Assembly (NCBI RefSeq): GCF_002261225.1
Contig: NZ_NEVM01000002.1
Location: 124,001-188,000, forward strand
Direction of reading: 5' to 3'
DNA: 64,000 nucleotides
From: Bordetella genomosp. 10
GTDB lineage: Bacteria; Pseudomonadota; Gammaproteobacteria; Burkholderiales; Burkholderiaceae_B
Positions within the stretch are counted from its first letter, which is position 1, and every line of letters starts with the position of its first letter. Positions 1-9,952 of the stretch are shown one piece after another. The notes under the pieces were generated by a model that was given only the letters and a program-made list of their open reading frames with translations, was not told the DNA's origin and did not search any database. The position numbers and the translations under genes were made by a program.

Positions 1-2536
1 AGCGGCGTCGTCTGGGGCATCGCCTCCGACGGCGCGTCGCCGCCTCCCATCCTGTGCACCGATCCGGTGTTGGCCCCGTGGCTGCCCGGTTCGCTGCCCA
101 CGGTCCAGTACGAGCGCATGCACGCGGCATTGAAACGCGTCTCGGATGATCCCAACGGGCGCACGCTGCTGCGGGCCTACGCGACCTGGGCGCAGGCGCA
201 GGGAAGGACGCCGGATATCGTCTGGCGCGAAGGCGGCGGCCACGCCGGCATGCCGGGCGTCCCGATGGGCGCGGCCGGCGGAATGGGCTGGCTCGTGGAC
301 CTGGACTACCTGGCGAGCGCCGCGCTGCCGGATGCGCTCAAGACACTGGCCGGCTTGTACAAGGACGCGACGCGCTTGTCGTCCGGCGAGCCCTATCACG
401 CGTCGCTGGCCCTGGATCATCCCCTGCGCGCCATCGATCCCCAGCTCGAACAGGCCTGGCGCCACTGGCTGGCGAGCGCCCCGCCCGGGGACCGGCGCGA
501 GGCCCGCGAACGCGCCATCGCGCAGATGCGCGGCAGCCTGGTCGAAATGCGTTGCTATGGCGGACTGGACCTTGGGCTGTTCAGGGACCTGCTGACCACG
601 CTGGACAAGGCCCGGCCCGAAGCGCTGCCCATCCGCATGTCGCTGGACCTCAGCTATCTCGGGCTGGACAGCATTCCGCCCATTCCGCCGGGCATCCGCT
701 GCCTGAACCTGTCCGGAAATGCCCTCGGCGATTGGCGCAACATGCCGCGCTCGCTACGGACGCTGGAACTGCGCAACCCGCGCGGGATGCGGTTCGAGGC
801 CGCCATGTTGCCGGCGGACCTGGCCGAGCTGGACCTGTCCTACTGCGATCTGGGACGCGCGCCGGCCGTTTTCCTGGACAAGCTGTGCGCGTTGGACCGT
901 CTCGTCACGCTGTCGCTCAGGGAGACGAACCTGGATACGCTGCCGCGGCTCGGCGGCGGGGTTCGTTCGCTGGATATCTCCGGCAATCGCTTTCGCGGGA
1001 TTCCGGCGAATCTGCCGGCGGGGCTGGTGTTCCTGTACGCCGCGGGCAACCCGCTGGAATCGCTGCCCGCGAGCATGGACGAACTTCCCGCCGGCTTGCG
1101 CGGCCTGTTCCTGCGGTCGGCGGCGACCGCGCATCTGGAGGTGCCGGAGGCCTTGCGGCGGAACCGTTATTTGGCCATCGACCTGGGGGCCGTGCCGACG
1201 CCGGCTTCGACGCGCACCGAGATCCTGCTGCGCGATCTGCTGCGGTCTTTATTGTTGTCCTCGCCCCCGGAATGCCCCGCGCTATCGGGAGGCGGCCGAG
1301 CGGTGGGACGCGATATGCCGCGAACTGTTCGCGGCGCCCGGCGCCGGTGCATGGGACGACACCCCAGGGGGCGACAACCCTGCCTTGGCCGGGGACGCCA
1401 TCCCCGCCCGCGAAGCGACGGCCTTCCATTCCTTCCTGCAGCGCCTGACGCAGGTTCCCGCCTACCGGAAACACGAACATTTCCGCAACGGCATACGCGA
1501 CTGGCTGGTCGATCTCGCGTTTCGCCCGGCGCTGCGGGAGACCACGCTGGGCGCCTGTCGCGAGGCGAATGAAACCTGCTCCGACCGGGTGGTGCTGGCC
1601 TACAATCGCCTGGCGATCCATCGCCTGAACAGCGACATCGACGAAGGCCTGCTGGACGGGAATATCCCCCGGGTGCTCGACATCGCGAGACAGGTCTACA
1701 CCCTCGGGGTGCTGAGCGACGTCGCCGCGCAACTGGTGCATGAGATCAGGCGCCATTCCGTCGAGGCCGTGGTCCGGCAAGCCGGGCAGGCAGGGCAGGC
1801 TGGACAAGGGGGACGCTCGCGCGCTTCCAGCCGCGTCGGCGACGACGCGATAGACGGCTTCGATTACCTGCCGGACGGCGAACTGCTGAGCGTCGACCTC
1901 ATGGCGGCGCCCGACGCGCTGGGCCAGCTCGACGAGCTCGAGCATCGGATCGATATCCGCACCGACCGCGATTTCGTGCTGGACGAACTGGAGATCCATC
2001 TGGCGGTCCTGTGCCTGGTGTGCGGCCCGGATGCGCTGGACTTGTGGGCGCTCGCGCCGGAACGCATGACGTTGGACTCCAGCCAGGTAGACGGGCCGCG
2101 CGTCAGGTCGATGGCGATGGCCGAGGTGCAGCGGCGCGGCGAGCAGGAATTCCCGGCCTTCCTGGTGCTCGACTATCCGCCATGGACCGGCCTGCTCAAG
2201 CGCCAGGCGGCCGAGGCATACGCCCGCGCCGACGCGCGGCGCTACGAGGCGCTGGAGACGGCCTACGAGGCGGAGCTCGACGCCGCGATGCGGGCCCTGG
2301 CGCTGGCCGGCGCCGACGGCGCGGTCCGCGACGATGCGCGCAAGGACGCCGGCCCGGCGGTGGCGCGGCGCATGCAGTTGGCGCTGTTGCTGCCGGTGAC
2401 CATGGACCTGCTGGAAAGCGCGTCGGCGAACGGCGCGCCCATCAGGTTGCCCTTCGATGCCGGCGCGCGGAACGGCGCATCACCGCTGGCGCCTACGCTC
2501 GCATCCGCATCCGCGACAGGCTGGCGCCGCGTGTAG
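1..2536 (+). pseudogene. LRR-NEL E3 ubiquitin ligase effector (IpaH/SspH type), frameshifted and 5'-truncated by the window edge
   Basis: The reading frame is open from base 1, so the true start lies outside; GTG at 67 is the first in-window start codon. Frame 1 gives a helical N-terminal part followed by short leucine-rich repeats (about bases 630-1130) with LxLSxNxL and LPxxLPxxL units. The frame then changes near the C5 run at 1264-1268: removing one C joins it to a second frame that runs to a stop at 2536. That second frame matches the NEL (novel E3 ligase) domain of Shigella IpaH and Salmonella SspH proteins: an FxSFLxRL helix, then the catalytic motif TCSDRV with the nucleophile Cys at 1577-1579 and the Asp at 1583-1585. 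NEL proteins are type III effectors that ubiquitinate host proteins, with the LRR acting as substrate binder. As written, translation stops at 1572 before the catalytic Cys. No secretion genes are in the window. Family assignment is strong; whether the gene is dead, switchable or misassembled is open. Confidence 0.8.
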
Positions 2537-2541
2537 CGCCG

Positions 2542-2579
2542 CGTCCCGGAGATTCGCCGGACTTCAGTGCTCCGGGACG
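2542..2579. terminator. Inverted repeat between convergent genes
   Basis: CGTCCCGGAG at 2542-2551 is perfectly complementary to CTCCGGGACG at 2570-2579, with an 18-base loop. It lies between the stop of the LRR-NEL gene (2536) and the stop of maf (2641), which face each other. There is no clear T run on either strand, so termination is inferred from position and stem strength only. Confidence 0.35.
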
Positions 2580-2640
2580 TCGAGGACTTGGGAGCGTCCG
2601 GGACCTTCGCAGGCCTCCGAAACACGACCCCGCCGGAAAA

Positions 2641-3288
2641 TCAGGGCAGCGCGATGCCGGCACGGCCCAGCAGTTCGGCCGTCTCGAATACCGGCAGTCC
2701 CATCACCCCGGTGTAGCTGCCGGCGATATGCGCGACGAAAACCCCCGCCAATCCCTGGATGCCATAGGCGCCGGCCTTGCCGAAGGGTTCGCCGCTGTCG
2801 CAATAGCGTTCGATGTCCTGTTGGCTGAGCGCACGCAGGCGGACTTCGGTGACCGATACCGCTTCGTGCAGCGCGCCGGCGGCGGCCACCACCACGGCGG
2901 TGTGCACCTGATGCGCGCGGCCGGACAGGCGCCGCAGGATGTCGATGGCGTCGGCGCGGTCGGCGGGCTTGCCCAGCACGTCGCCGTCCAGGATGACCGT
3001 GGTGTCCGCCGCCAGCAGCGGCAGGGCGGGCAGGGCCTGGTCGCGCAGGTAGCGCACGCCCCGTTCGGCTTTTTCGCGGGCGGTGCGGCGCACGTAGATT
3101 TCCGCCGCCTCGCCGGCATGGCGCGGCTCGTCTTCTCCCGGCGGCGCGGGCACCGCCAGGACGCGATGGGCCACGCCGATCTGGGTCAGCAGTTCGCGGC
3201 GGCGCGGGCTCGCCGAGGCCAGGTAGATACGGGGCGCGTCTCGCGCGGATTCGGCATGGGGCTTCGTCACGGTCGGTCCGGATGGCAT
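2641..3288 (-). CDS. maf: Maf-like nucleoside triphosphate pyrophosphatase
   Basis: A 215-residue Maf family protein. Maf enzymes hydrolyse non-canonical or excess nucleoside triphosphates to monophosphates and pyrophosphate in the cytoplasm, a house-cleaning role. The family opening motif LASASPRRRELL is seen at about residues 23-34 and the active-site Asp region LLAADTTVILDG near residue 95-105. The N-terminus is about 20 residues longer than usual, so an internal start (GTG at residue 7 or later) is possible. It ends the minus-strand run after rlmH, with a 56-base gap. In related genomes I would expect rng (RNase G) next; here the broken effector gene follows instead. Confidence 0.93.
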   Translation of the reverse strand: MPSGPTVTKPHAESARDAPRIYLASASPRRRELLTQIGVAHRVLAVPAPPGEDEPRHAGEAAEIYVRRTAREKAERGVRYLRDQALPALPLLAADTTVILDGDVLGKPADRADAIDILRRLSGRAHQVHTAVVVAAAGALHEAVSVTEVRLRALSQQDIERYCDSGEPFGKAGAYGIQGLAGVFVAHIAGSYTGVMGLPVFETAELLGRAGIALP

Positions 3289-3344
3289 GAAGAACTAGGC
3301 GCGCTGCGACGGATCAGGCGCGATGAAGGCGCGCGCCGCCGCGA

Positions 3345-3815
3345 TCAGGCGCGGTGGTAAGGATGATTGCTGAGGATGGCCCAGGCCCGGTACAACTGCT
3401 CGGCCAGCACCACCCGCACCATGGGATGGGGCAGGGTCAGGGACGACAGCCGGATCTGCGAGGCGCAGGAGGTCTTCAGGGCCGCGTCCAGGCCGTCCGG
3501 GCCGCCGACCAGGAAGGCCACGTCGCGGCCCCCGGCGCGCCACTGCTCCAGGGTGCGCGACAGCGCCATGGTGGTCAGGTCGCGGCCATGCTCGTCCAGG
3601 GCGATGCGCAGGGCCTGCGGCGGCAGGGCCGCCTCGATGCGGCGCGCTTCGGCCGCCATCATCTGGGCCGGCGTCTTGCCGCTGGTGCGGGGCTCCGGCT
3701 TGATCTCGCGCAATTCCAGCGCGCAATCGGGCGGCAGGCGCCGCGCATAGTCGTCCCAGGCCGTTTCGACCCAGGCCGGCATGCGGTTGCCGACGGCGGC
3801 GACGATCAGTTTCAC
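3345..3815 (-). CDS. rlmH: 23S rRNA (pseudouridine-1915-N3)-methyltransferase RlmH
   Basis: A 156-residue SPOUT-class methyltransferase, the normal family length. RlmH uses S-adenosylmethionine to methylate pseudouridine 1915 in helix 69 of 23S rRNA on the assembled 70S ribosome. The SAM-binding loop FLVGGPDGL lies near residues 100-110, and the conserved C-terminal signature [20 protein letters not shown] is complete. It follows rsfS with a 43-base gap, the usual rsfS-rlmH pairing, which links two ribosome-maturation functions in one transcript. Confidence 0.96.
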   Translation of the reverse strand: MKLIVAAVGNRMPAWVETAWDDYARRLPPDCALELREIKPEPRTSGKTPAQMMAAEARRIEAALPPQALRIALDEHGRDLTTMALSRTLEQWRAGGRDVAFLVGGPDGLDAALKTSCASQIRLSSLTLPHPMVRVVLAEQLYRAWAILSNHPYHRA

Positions 3816-3858
3816 GGCGTATCGGCGTCAGTGGGGGAAAGGAGACGGCGGGGACGGT

Positions 3859-4284
3859 TCAGAATTCGTCGCCGTCGTCGTAGGTGGCGCCGCTCACCGT
3901 GCCCATCATGTTGCCGGAGAGCGCCGGCGACGTCGATTGCGGCAGCAGCTTGACGCGCACCGGCTTGCCGCCCCAGATTTCCTCCAGGTTGTAGTACTGG
4001 CGGATGGCGGGCTGCATGATGTGCACGACGATGTCGCCCAGGTCCACGACCACCCATTCGCCCGTGTCCTCGCCCTCGATGGTCGGCTTCAGCTTGAGGA
4101 ACTCGCGGGCGCGTTCGCTGACGCTGGCCGCCAGGGCGCGCGTCTGCCGGTTCGAGGTCGCGCTGGCAATGATGACGCGGTCGAACAGGCTGGTCAGGTG
4201 GGTGGTGTTGAAGACCTTGATGTCTTGCGCCTTGACGTCCTCGAGGGCGTCGATGACGGCGCGTTGCAGTTTTTGTATGTCCAT
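3859..4284 (-). CDS. rsfS: Ribosome silencing factor RsfS
   Basis: A 141-residue Iojap/RsfS (DUF143) protein. It binds ribosomal protein uL14 on the 50S subunit and blocks subunit joining when nutrients are scarce. The DUF143 core is visible as IDALEDVKAQDIKVFN near residues 10-25, the SNRQTRALAASV helix, and GEDTGEWVVVDLGDIVVHIM at about residues 70-90. A C-terminal extension of about 30 residues carries no recognised motif. The ATG at 4284 is the first start that gives the full domain. It sits 70 bases after nadD, a very common neighbour. Confidence 0.95.
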   Translation of the reverse strand: MDIQKLQRAVIDALEDVKAQDIKVFNTTHLTSLFDRVIIASATSNRQTRALAASVSERAREFLKLKPTIEGEDTGEWVVVDLGDIVVHIMQPAIRQYYNLEEIWGGKPVRVKLLPQSTSPALSGNMMGTVSGATYDDGDEF

Positions 4285-4354
4285 AGTCGCAAATATAACC
4301 TCCGGCGCGCGGCGCGCCGGTATTGTGCTGCCGGAAGTTCGGGCGCCGGCGGGC

Positions 4355-4945
4355 TCAGTCGTGATAGAGATGGTGGGTGCGGATGTACTCGGCGACCGCG
4401 GGCGGCAGCAGATCGTCGACCGGCAGGTCCTGCGCCAGTCTGCGCCGGATTTCCGACGCCGACACGGGCATGTCGGAAAAAGGCAACGGTTGCAGGCGGC
4501 GGCCCAGGCGTTCGAGCTCGGCGGCCAGGGCCGGCGGCGGCGTCAGCGAGCTGCCCGGCCGGGTGGCGACCGCCAGGTCCGCCAGGGCGACGATGTCCTC
4601 CCAGGCGTGCCAGGTGCAGAAATTGGCCAGTTGATCGGCGCCCAGCAGCCACACGTAGGCGGCGCCCGGGGGCAGGGCGCGCAGGGTGTCCACCGTATAG
4701 GTGGGGCCGTCGCGCTCGACCTCCATGGTGTTCAGGGCCAGGCCCGGCATACCGCCGATCGCCAGGCGGATCATCTCGCAGCGCTGCGCCGGGCTGGCCC
4801 GCAGGGGCGCGCGCTGCCAGGGCTGGCCCGCGGGCAGCAACTGCACCTGGTCCAGGCGCAGGCCGTCGAGCGCGCTGCGCGCCAGCGCCAGGTGCGCCAG
4901 GTGCACCGGATCGAAGCTGCCGCCGAGCAGGCCGATCTTCTTCAA
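4355..4945 (-). CDS. nadD: Nicotinate-nucleotide adenylyltransferase NadD
   Basis: NadD transfers AMP from ATP to nicotinate mononucleotide, giving deamido-NAD in NAD biosynthesis. The start is put at TTG 4945 because the protein then opens [19 protein letters not shown], matching the family N-terminus with its nucleotide-binding [11 protein letters not shown] motif; GTG at 4951 is an equally possible start two codons upstream. The frame stays open to 5023, but those residues are the antisense of hemF codons and do not look native. The C-terminal [10 protein letters not shown] motif, the family's second ATP-binding segment, is present. The length of about 196 residues is normal. The TTG overlaps the hemF stop codon by three bases, which suggests translational coupling. 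Confidence 0.93.
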   Translation of the reverse strand: MKKIGLLGGSFDPVHLAHLALARSALDGLRLDQVQLLPAGQPWQRAPLRASPAQRCEMIRLAIGGMPGLALNTMEVERDGPTYTVDTLRALPPGAAYVWLLGADQLANFCTWHAWEDIVALADLAVATRPGSSLTPPPALAAELERLGRRLQPLPFSDMPVSASEIRRRLAQDLPVDDLLPPAVAEYIRTHHLYHD

Positions 4946-5892
4946 AACCACTCCCGCGGCTTCAGGTAGCCGGCCAATACCGCTTCCGGCGTGCCGGCTT
5001 CCGGCTGCCAGTCGTAGCGCCACTGGGCCAGCGGCGGCATGGACAGCAGGATGGATTCGGTGCGGCCGCCGGACTGCAGGCCGAACAGCGTGCCGCGGTC
5101 GTAGACCAGGTTGAATTCCACGTAGCGGCCGCGCCGGTAGGCCTGGAAGTCGCGCTCGCGTTCGCCGTAGGCCTGGTCGCGGCGCAGGGCCACGATGGGC
5201 ATGTAGGCGGGCAGGAAGGCGTCGCCGACGCCGCGCACCAGGGCGAAGGCCGCGTCGAAGCCGCCCTCATCCAGGTCGTCGAAGAAGATGCCGCCGACGC
5301 CGCGCGTTTCGCCGCGGTGCTTGAGGAAGAAATACTCGTCGCACCACTTCTTGTAGCGGGGGTAGTAGTCCGCGCCGTGAGGCGCCAGCGCGTCGCGGCA
5401 GGTCCGGTGGAAATGCCGCGCGTCTTCCTCGTAGGGGTAATAGGGCGTCAGGTCCATGCCGCCGCCGAACCAGAACACGTCGGACTCGCCGCTGTGGCGG
5501 GCCGGCGCCACGAACAGGCGCACGTTCATGTGGACGGTCGGCACGTAGGGGTTGCGCGGGTGCAGCACCAGCGACACCCCCATGGCCTGCCACGGGCGTC
5601 CCGCCAGCTCGGGCCGGCGGGCGCTGGCCGAGGGCGGCAGGGCGGCGCCGTGCACGTGGCTGAACAGGACGCCCGCCCGTTCCAGCAACTGGCCGCCTTC
5701 CAGCAGGCGCGAACGCCCGCCGCCGCCTTCCGGGCGCTGCCAGGGATCGCTGCGGAAGGCGGCGCCGTCGGCCTGCTCCAGCGCCGCGACGATGCGGTCC
5801 TGCAGGCTGGTGAAATAGTCGCGCGCCGCGCCGATCGGCAGCGCCTCCGGCAAGCGGGAGGCGGGGGCGGGGTTCATGGCGCCTGCATTCAT
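4942..5892 (-). CDS. hemF: Oxygen-dependent coproporphyrinogen III oxidase
   Basis: HemF oxidatively decarboxylates two propionate side chains of coproporphyrinogen III to give protoporphyrinogen IX in haem synthesis, using molecular oxygen. The 316-residue protein has the diagnostic segments [20 protein letters not shown] (about residues 142-162) and [19 protein letters not shown] (about 250-270). It ends PREWF, overlapping the start of nadD. The start at 5892 gives a short extra N-terminus; the second ATG six codons in is also possible. It lies 28 bases after purD in the same run. Confidence 0.95.
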   Translation of the reverse strand: MNAGAMNPAPASRLPEALPIGAARDYFTSLQDRIVAALEQADGAAFRSDPWQRPEGGGGRSRLLEGGQLLERAGVLFSHVHGAALPPSASARRPELAGRPWQAMGVSLVLHPRNPYVPTVHMNVRLFVAPARHSGESDVFWFGGGMDLTPYYPYEEDARHFHRTCRDALAPHGADYYPRYKKWCDEYFFLKHRGETRGVGGIFFDDLDEGGFDAAFALVRGVGDAFLPAYMPIVALRRDQAYGERERDFQAYRRGRYVEFNLVYDRGTLFGLQSGGRTESILLSMPPLAQWRYDWQPEAGTPEAVLAGYLKPREWF

Positions 5893-5920
5893 GGCCGAGT
5901 CCGTGCCGGGCCGTTCCGGC

Positions 5921-7231
5921 TCACGACCCCGCCTTGGGCTTGGCCGCGGCCGGGGCGCGCTTGAGCGCGCGCCAGCCGATGTCGCCGCGGTACTGGCGGC
6001 CGTCGAACACCACGCGGTTCACGGTTTCATAGACGCGCTCGCGCGCCATGCGCACCGAGTCGCCCAGCGCCGTCACGCACAGCACGCGGCCGCCCGAGGT
6101 CTTGACGGTGGCGCCGTCGCGCTGGGTGGCGGCATGGAAGACCATGCAGTCGGCGGCGCCCTCGGGCAGGCCGGAGATGACGTCGCCGGTGCGCGGCGTG
6201 CCGGGGTAGTTGTGCGCGGCCAGCACCACGCCCAGGGCGGTGCGGCGGTCCCACACGATGTCGGCCTGGTCCAGGGTGCCCGCCACGGCGTGCTCGAACA
6301 CGTCCAGCATGTCGCTTTTCACGCGCATCATGATGGGCTGGGTTTCCGGGTCGCCCATGCGGCAGTTGAACTCCAGCACCTTGATCGGACGGTCGGGATC
6401 CTCGCCCGGCGCGATCATGAGGCCGGCGTAGAGGAAGCCGGTGTAGGGGATGCCGTCGCGCTGCATGCCCTGCACGGTGGGCAGGATCACTTCGCGCATG
6501 ATGCGGTGATGCATTTCCGGGGTGACCACCGGGGCCGGGGAATAGGCGCCCATGCCGCCGGTGTTGGGGCCTTCGTCGCCGTCGCGCAGGCGCTTGTGGT
6601 CCTGGCTGGTGGCCAGCGCCAGCACGTGGCGGCCGTCGACCATGACGATGAAGCTGGCTTCCTCGCCCAGCAGGCATTCCTCGATGACCACGCGCGCGCC
6701 GGCGGCGCCCAGGGAGCCGTCGCCCAGCATGGCGTCGACGGCGGCGTGGGCCTCTTCCAGGGTGGCGGCGACCACCACGCCCTTGCCGGCGGCCAGGCCG
6801 TCGGCCTTGATCACGATGGGCGCGCCCTCGCGGTCGATATAGGCGTGCGCGGCGGCGGGATCGGTGAAGGTTTCGTAGCGGGCCGTGGGGATGTTGTGCC
6901 GCACCATGAAGGCCTTGGCGTAGTCCTTGGAGCTTTCCAACTGCGCGGCGGCCTTGGTGGGGCCGAAGATCTTCAGGCCGCGGGCGCGGAAGGTGTCGAC
7001 CACGCCGGCCGCCAGCGGCGCCTCGGGGCCGACGACGGTCAGGGCCACGCCTTCGCGCTGGACGAAATCGGCCAGTTCGTCGGCGCTGGTCAGGGCGACG
7101 TTCTCAAGGCTGCCGCCTTGCGTGCCGCCGTTGCCGGGCGCCACGTAGACCTTGTGCACGCGCGGGGATTGCGCGAGGCGCCAGGCGAGGGCATGTTCGC
7201 GGCCGCCCGAGCCGATTACCAGGAGTTTCAT
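5921..7231 (-). CDS. purD: Phosphoribosylamine-glycine ligase PurD
   Basis: PurD (GARS) joins glycine to 5-phosphoribosylamine with ATP, the second step of purine synthesis. The 436-residue protein has the N-terminal motif [15 protein letters not shown] at residues 5-19, the ATP-grasp segments [12 protein letters not shown] (about 145) and [13 protein letters not shown] (about 220), and the metal-binding loop [12 protein letters not shown] (about 292). The length is standard for a monofunctional enzyme. The Lys/Ala-rich tail [11 protein letters not shown] is an unimportant extension. It sits between yebC and hemF on the minus strand. Confidence 0.97.
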   Translation of the reverse strand: MKLLVIGSGGREHALAWRLAQSPRVHKVYVAPGNGGTQGGSLENVALTSADELADFVQREGVALTVVGPEAPLAAGVVDTFRARGLKIFGPTKAAAQLESSKDYAKAFMVRHNIPTARYETFTDPAAAHAYIDREGAPIVIKADGLAAGKGVVVAATLEEAHAAVDAMLGDGSLGAAGARVVIEECLLGEEASFIVMVDGRHVLALATSQDHKRLRDGDEGPNTGGMGAYSPAPVVTPEMHHRIMREVILPTVQGMQRDGIPYTGFLYAGLMIAPGEDPDRPIKVLEFNCRMGDPETQPIMMRVKSDMLDVFEHAVAGTLDQADIVWDRRTALGVVLAAHNYPGTPRTGDVISGLPEGAADCMVFHAATQRDGATVKTSGGRVLCVTALGDSVRMARERVYETVNRVVFDGRQYRGDIGWRALKRAPAAAKPKAGS

Positions 7232-7342
7232 GATGGGAGGTTCTGCGTCTGGAAGATTCTGGGTGCGGCCGCCGCGCCGCCGGGCGCCGCGACCGGTGCC
7301 CGCCGTCCGGGGGGAAGGCGGGCGGATGGGGATGGAAGGGCG

Positions 7343-8074
7343 TTATTGCGCCTCGTCGAGTACGGCCGTCGTATAGACATCCTGTACGTCGTCCAGCGCT
7401 TCCAGCGCGTCCAGCAGTTTCTGCATCCGGACGGCGTCCTCGCCGGCCAGTTCGGTTTCGTTCAGCGCCTTCATGACGATGCCGTCCACTTCGGCCTTCA
7501 GGCCGGCGGCGTCGAAGGCCTGGCGCACGGCGGCGTAGTCGGCCGGGGCGGTGATGACCTCGATCACGCCTTCCTCGTCCGTGACGACGTCCTCGGCGCC
7601 GGCTTCCAGCGCGGCTTCCATGACCTTGTCCTCGGGCGTGCCGGGGGCGAAGATGAACTGGCCGCAGTGCTTGAACATGAAGGCCACCGAGCCCTCCTGG
7701 CCCAGGTTGCCGCCGTTCTTGGCGAAGGCGTGGCGCACGTCGGCGACGGTGCGGGTGCGGTTGTCGGTCATGCAGTCGACGATGACCGCCGCGCCGCCGA
7801 TGCCGTAGCCCTCGTAGCGGACTTCGTCGTAGTTGGCGCCGTCGGCGCCGCCGGCGCCGCGCTGGATGGCGCGCTGGACATTGTCCTTGGGCATGTTGGC
7901 GTCGGTGGCCTTGTCCCAGGCCAGGCGCAGCCGGGGGTTGCTGTCCGGATCGGGGCCGCCGGCCCGTGCGGCGACGGTGATTTCACGAATGATCTTGGTC
8001 CACAGCTTGCCGCGTTTGGCGTCTTGGCGACCCTTGCGGTGCTGGATATTGGCCCATTTACTGTGTCCGGCCAT
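7343..8074 (-). CDS. yebC: YebC/PmpR family (TACO1-like) protein
   Basis: A 243-residue YebC family protein with the hallmark opening [20 protein letters not shown]. Members have been described both as DNA-binding transcriptional regulators and as translation factors that relieve ribosome stalling, so the exact role here is not fixed by sequence. The acidic C-terminal domain ends with the usual [13 protein letters not shown] segment. It is the first gene of the minus-strand run leading into purD, with a 111-base gap that may hold a further promoter, and is divergent from the ATPase gene at 8234. Confidence 0.94.
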   Translation of the reverse strand: MAGHSKWANIQHRKGRQDAKRGKLWTKIIREITVAARAGGPDPDSNPRLRLAWDKATDANMPKDNVQRAIQRGAGGADGANYDEVRYEGYGIGGAAVIVDCMTDNRTRTVADVRHAFAKNGGNLGQEGSVAFMFKHCGQFIFAPGTPEDKVMEAALEAGAEDVVTDEEGVIEVITAPADYAAVRQAFDAAGLKAEVDGIVMKALNETELAGEDAVRMQKLLDALEALDDVQDVYTTAVLDEAQ

Positions 8075-8233
8075 GGCTTTCCGATTGTGATTTGAGCAAA
8101 ACGGCTATTTTACCGTGCCGCCGGGCGCGCCGTCCCGGCGGCAGTGTTGCGCGGGCGCAGCGCCGGCGGACGTACACAGCGGCGGCGGCTCGCTCTACAC
8201 TTGCCGCAACCGTCCAATCCCGGAGTTTTACCC

Positions 8234-9829
8234 ATGTCCGACCCCGTCGTTCCCGTCCCCCCGCTGCCGATCGCCAAGAACGGCGCCGCCGAACTGGCGC
8301 TGCTGCCGGCCCTGGCCAACCGCCATGGCTGCATCACCGGGGCGACCGGCACCGGCAAGACCGTCACCCTGCAGGTGCTGGCCGAGCAGTTCTCGCGCAT
8401 CGGCACCCCCGTGTTCATGGCGGACATCAAGGGCGACCTGACCGGCATCGCGCAGCCCGGCACGCCCGCGCCCAAGCTGATGGAGCGGCTGGCGTCGCTG
8501 GGCGTGCCCGCGCCGGCCTGGGGCGGCAGCCCCGTGGTCCTGTGGGACGTGTTCGGGGAGCAGGGCCAGCCCGTGCGCGCCACCATTTCCGACATGGGGC
8601 CGCTGCTGCTGGCCCGCATGCTGGAGCTGAACGACACCCAGGAAGGGGTGCTGTCCCTGGTGTTCCGGGTGGCCGACGACGAAGGCCAGTTGCTGCTGGA
8701 CCTGAAGGACCTGCGCGCCATGCTGCAGAACGTGGCCGACCGCGCCGGCGAACTGAAGACCCGCTACGGCAACGTCTCGGCGGCCTCCGTGGGCGCCATC
8801 CAGCGCGGCCTGCTGACGCTGGAATCGCAGGGCGCGGACAAGTTCTTCGGCGAGCCCATGCTCGACGTCGCCGACCTGATGCGCACGGATGCGCAGGGGC
8901 GGGGCGTGGTCAACATCCTGGCCGCCGACAAGCTGATGCAGTCGCCGCGCCTGTACGCCGTTTTCCTGCTGTGGCTGCTGGCCGACCTGTACGAGAAGCT
9001 GCCGGAGGTGGGCGACCCGGAGCAGCCCAAGCTGGTGTTTTTTTTCGACGAGGCCCATCTGCTGTTCACCGACGCGCCCAAGGCGCTGCTGGACAAGATC
9101 GAGCAGGTAGTGCGGCTGGTGCGGTCCAAGGGCGTCGGCGTGTACTTCGTCACCCAGAATCCGCTGGACATCCCGGACACGGTGCTGGGCCAGTTGGGCA
9201 ATCGCGTGCAGCACGCCCTGCGCGCCTTCACGCCGCGCGACCAGAAGGCGGTGCGCACGGCCGCGCAGACCATGCGCCCGAATCCCGCGCTGGACCTGGA
9301 GGCGGCGATCACCGACCTGGGCGTGGGCGAGGCGCTGGTGTCCTTCCTGGACGTCAAGGGGCGTCCGGGCATGACCGAGCGCGCATGGATACTGCCGCCG
9401 GCCAGCCGCATCGGCCCCTGCACCGCGGCCGAGCGCCAGGCGCTGCGCGACGCGTCGCCGCTGCGGGGCAAGTACGAGCAGACCATAGACCGGGTTTCCG
9501 CCTACGAGGTACTGGCGCAGCGCACCCTGGGCAACGAGGTGGCCCCGGGGGCGGGCTCCGCATCGGGTCAGGCGGCGCCGGCGGGCCCGGCGTCTTCCGC
9601 GCCGGTCGGCACCGCGCCGGCGGGCGGCCAGGCCGGCCAGCCGGGCCAGGCGCAGGGCGACGGCGGCTTGATGAAGGAGGTCAGCGACGTCCTGTTCGGC
9701 TCCACCGGCCCGCGCGGCGGCAAGCGCGACGGCGTGGTGCAGAGCATGGCCAAGACCGCCCTGCGCCAGGCCGCACGCGAACTCGTGCGCGGCGTGCTGG
9801 GCTCGCTGATGGGATCGCGCCGGCGGTAA
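8234..9829 (+). CDS. HerA-like ATPase, DUF853 (YjgR) family
   Basis: A 531-residue protein of the DUF853/YjgR group, P-loop ATPases related to the HerA/FtsK translocases; the cellular role of this group is not well established. Walker A is GATGTGKT near residue 37, Walker B is [12 protein letters not shown] near residue 272, and an arginine-rich segment follows around [20 protein letters not shown] Pro/Ala/Gly-rich linker at about 440-480 precedes the C-terminal [21 protein letters not shown] segment that YjgR homologues share. The start at 8234 is preceded by GGAG eight bases upstream; the frame extends upstream without native-looking sequence. It stands alone, divergent from yebC. Confidence 0.9.
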   Translation: MSDPVVPVPPLPIAKNGAAELALLPALANRHGCITGATGTGKTVTLQVLAEQFSRIGTPVFMADIKGDLTGIAQPGTPAPKLMERLASLGVPAPAWGGSPVVLWDVFGEQGQPVRATISDMGPLLLARMLELNDTQEGVLSLVFRVADDEGQLLLDLKDLRAMLQNVADRAGELKTRYGNVSAASVGAIQRGLLTLESQGADKFFGEPMLDVADLMRTDAQGRGVVNILAADKLMQSPRLYAVFLLWLLADLYEKLPEVGDPEQPKLVFFFDEAHLLFTDAPKALLDKIEQVVRLVRSKGVGVYFVTQNPLDIPDTVLGQLGNRVQHALRAFTPRDQKAVRTAAQTMRPNPALDLEAAITDLGVGEALVSFLDVKGRPGMTERAWILPPASRIGPCTAAERQALRDASPLRGKYEQTIDRVSAYEVLAQRTLGNEVAPGAGSASGQAAPAGPASSAPVGTAPAGGQAGQPGQAQGDGGLMKEVSDVLFGSTGPRGGKRDGVVQSMAKTALRQAARELVRGVLGSLMGSRRR

Positions 9830-9870
9830 GCGGGGCGCGGCGTTCACGGCGGCGCATGGACGCAAAAAGA

Positions 9871-9905
9871 CGATCGGCCGCTGTTTCCAGCGGCCGATCG
9901 CTTTT
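9871..9905. terminator. Bidirectional rho-independent terminator
   Basis: A perfect 13-base-pair stem: CGATCGGCCGCTG at 9871-9883 and its complement at 9888-9900 around the loop TTTC. It is followed by CTTTT on the plus strand and preceded by AAAAAGA, which serves as the T run for the minus strand. It lies between the convergent ATPase gene (stop 9829) and aminotransferase gene (stop 9953), so it can serve both. Confidence 0.9.
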
Positions 9906-9952
9906 CGAGGGCCGGTCCGCCGCGGGCGATTGTCGCCCGCTCGGGCTCGGGC

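Noticed and set aside
917..1999. A 360-codon antisense frame within the LRR-NEL gene
   Set aside because: No recognisable family; it is the complement of well-conserved LRR/NEL codons.
4946..5023. N-terminal extension of NadD to 5023
   Set aside because: The extra residues are the complement of the hemF end and precede the GGSFDPVH start motif by more than the family allows.
5876..8095. A 739-codon plus-strand frame opposite purD and yebC
   Set aside because: Gly/His/Val-rich antisense shadow of two well-identified genes.
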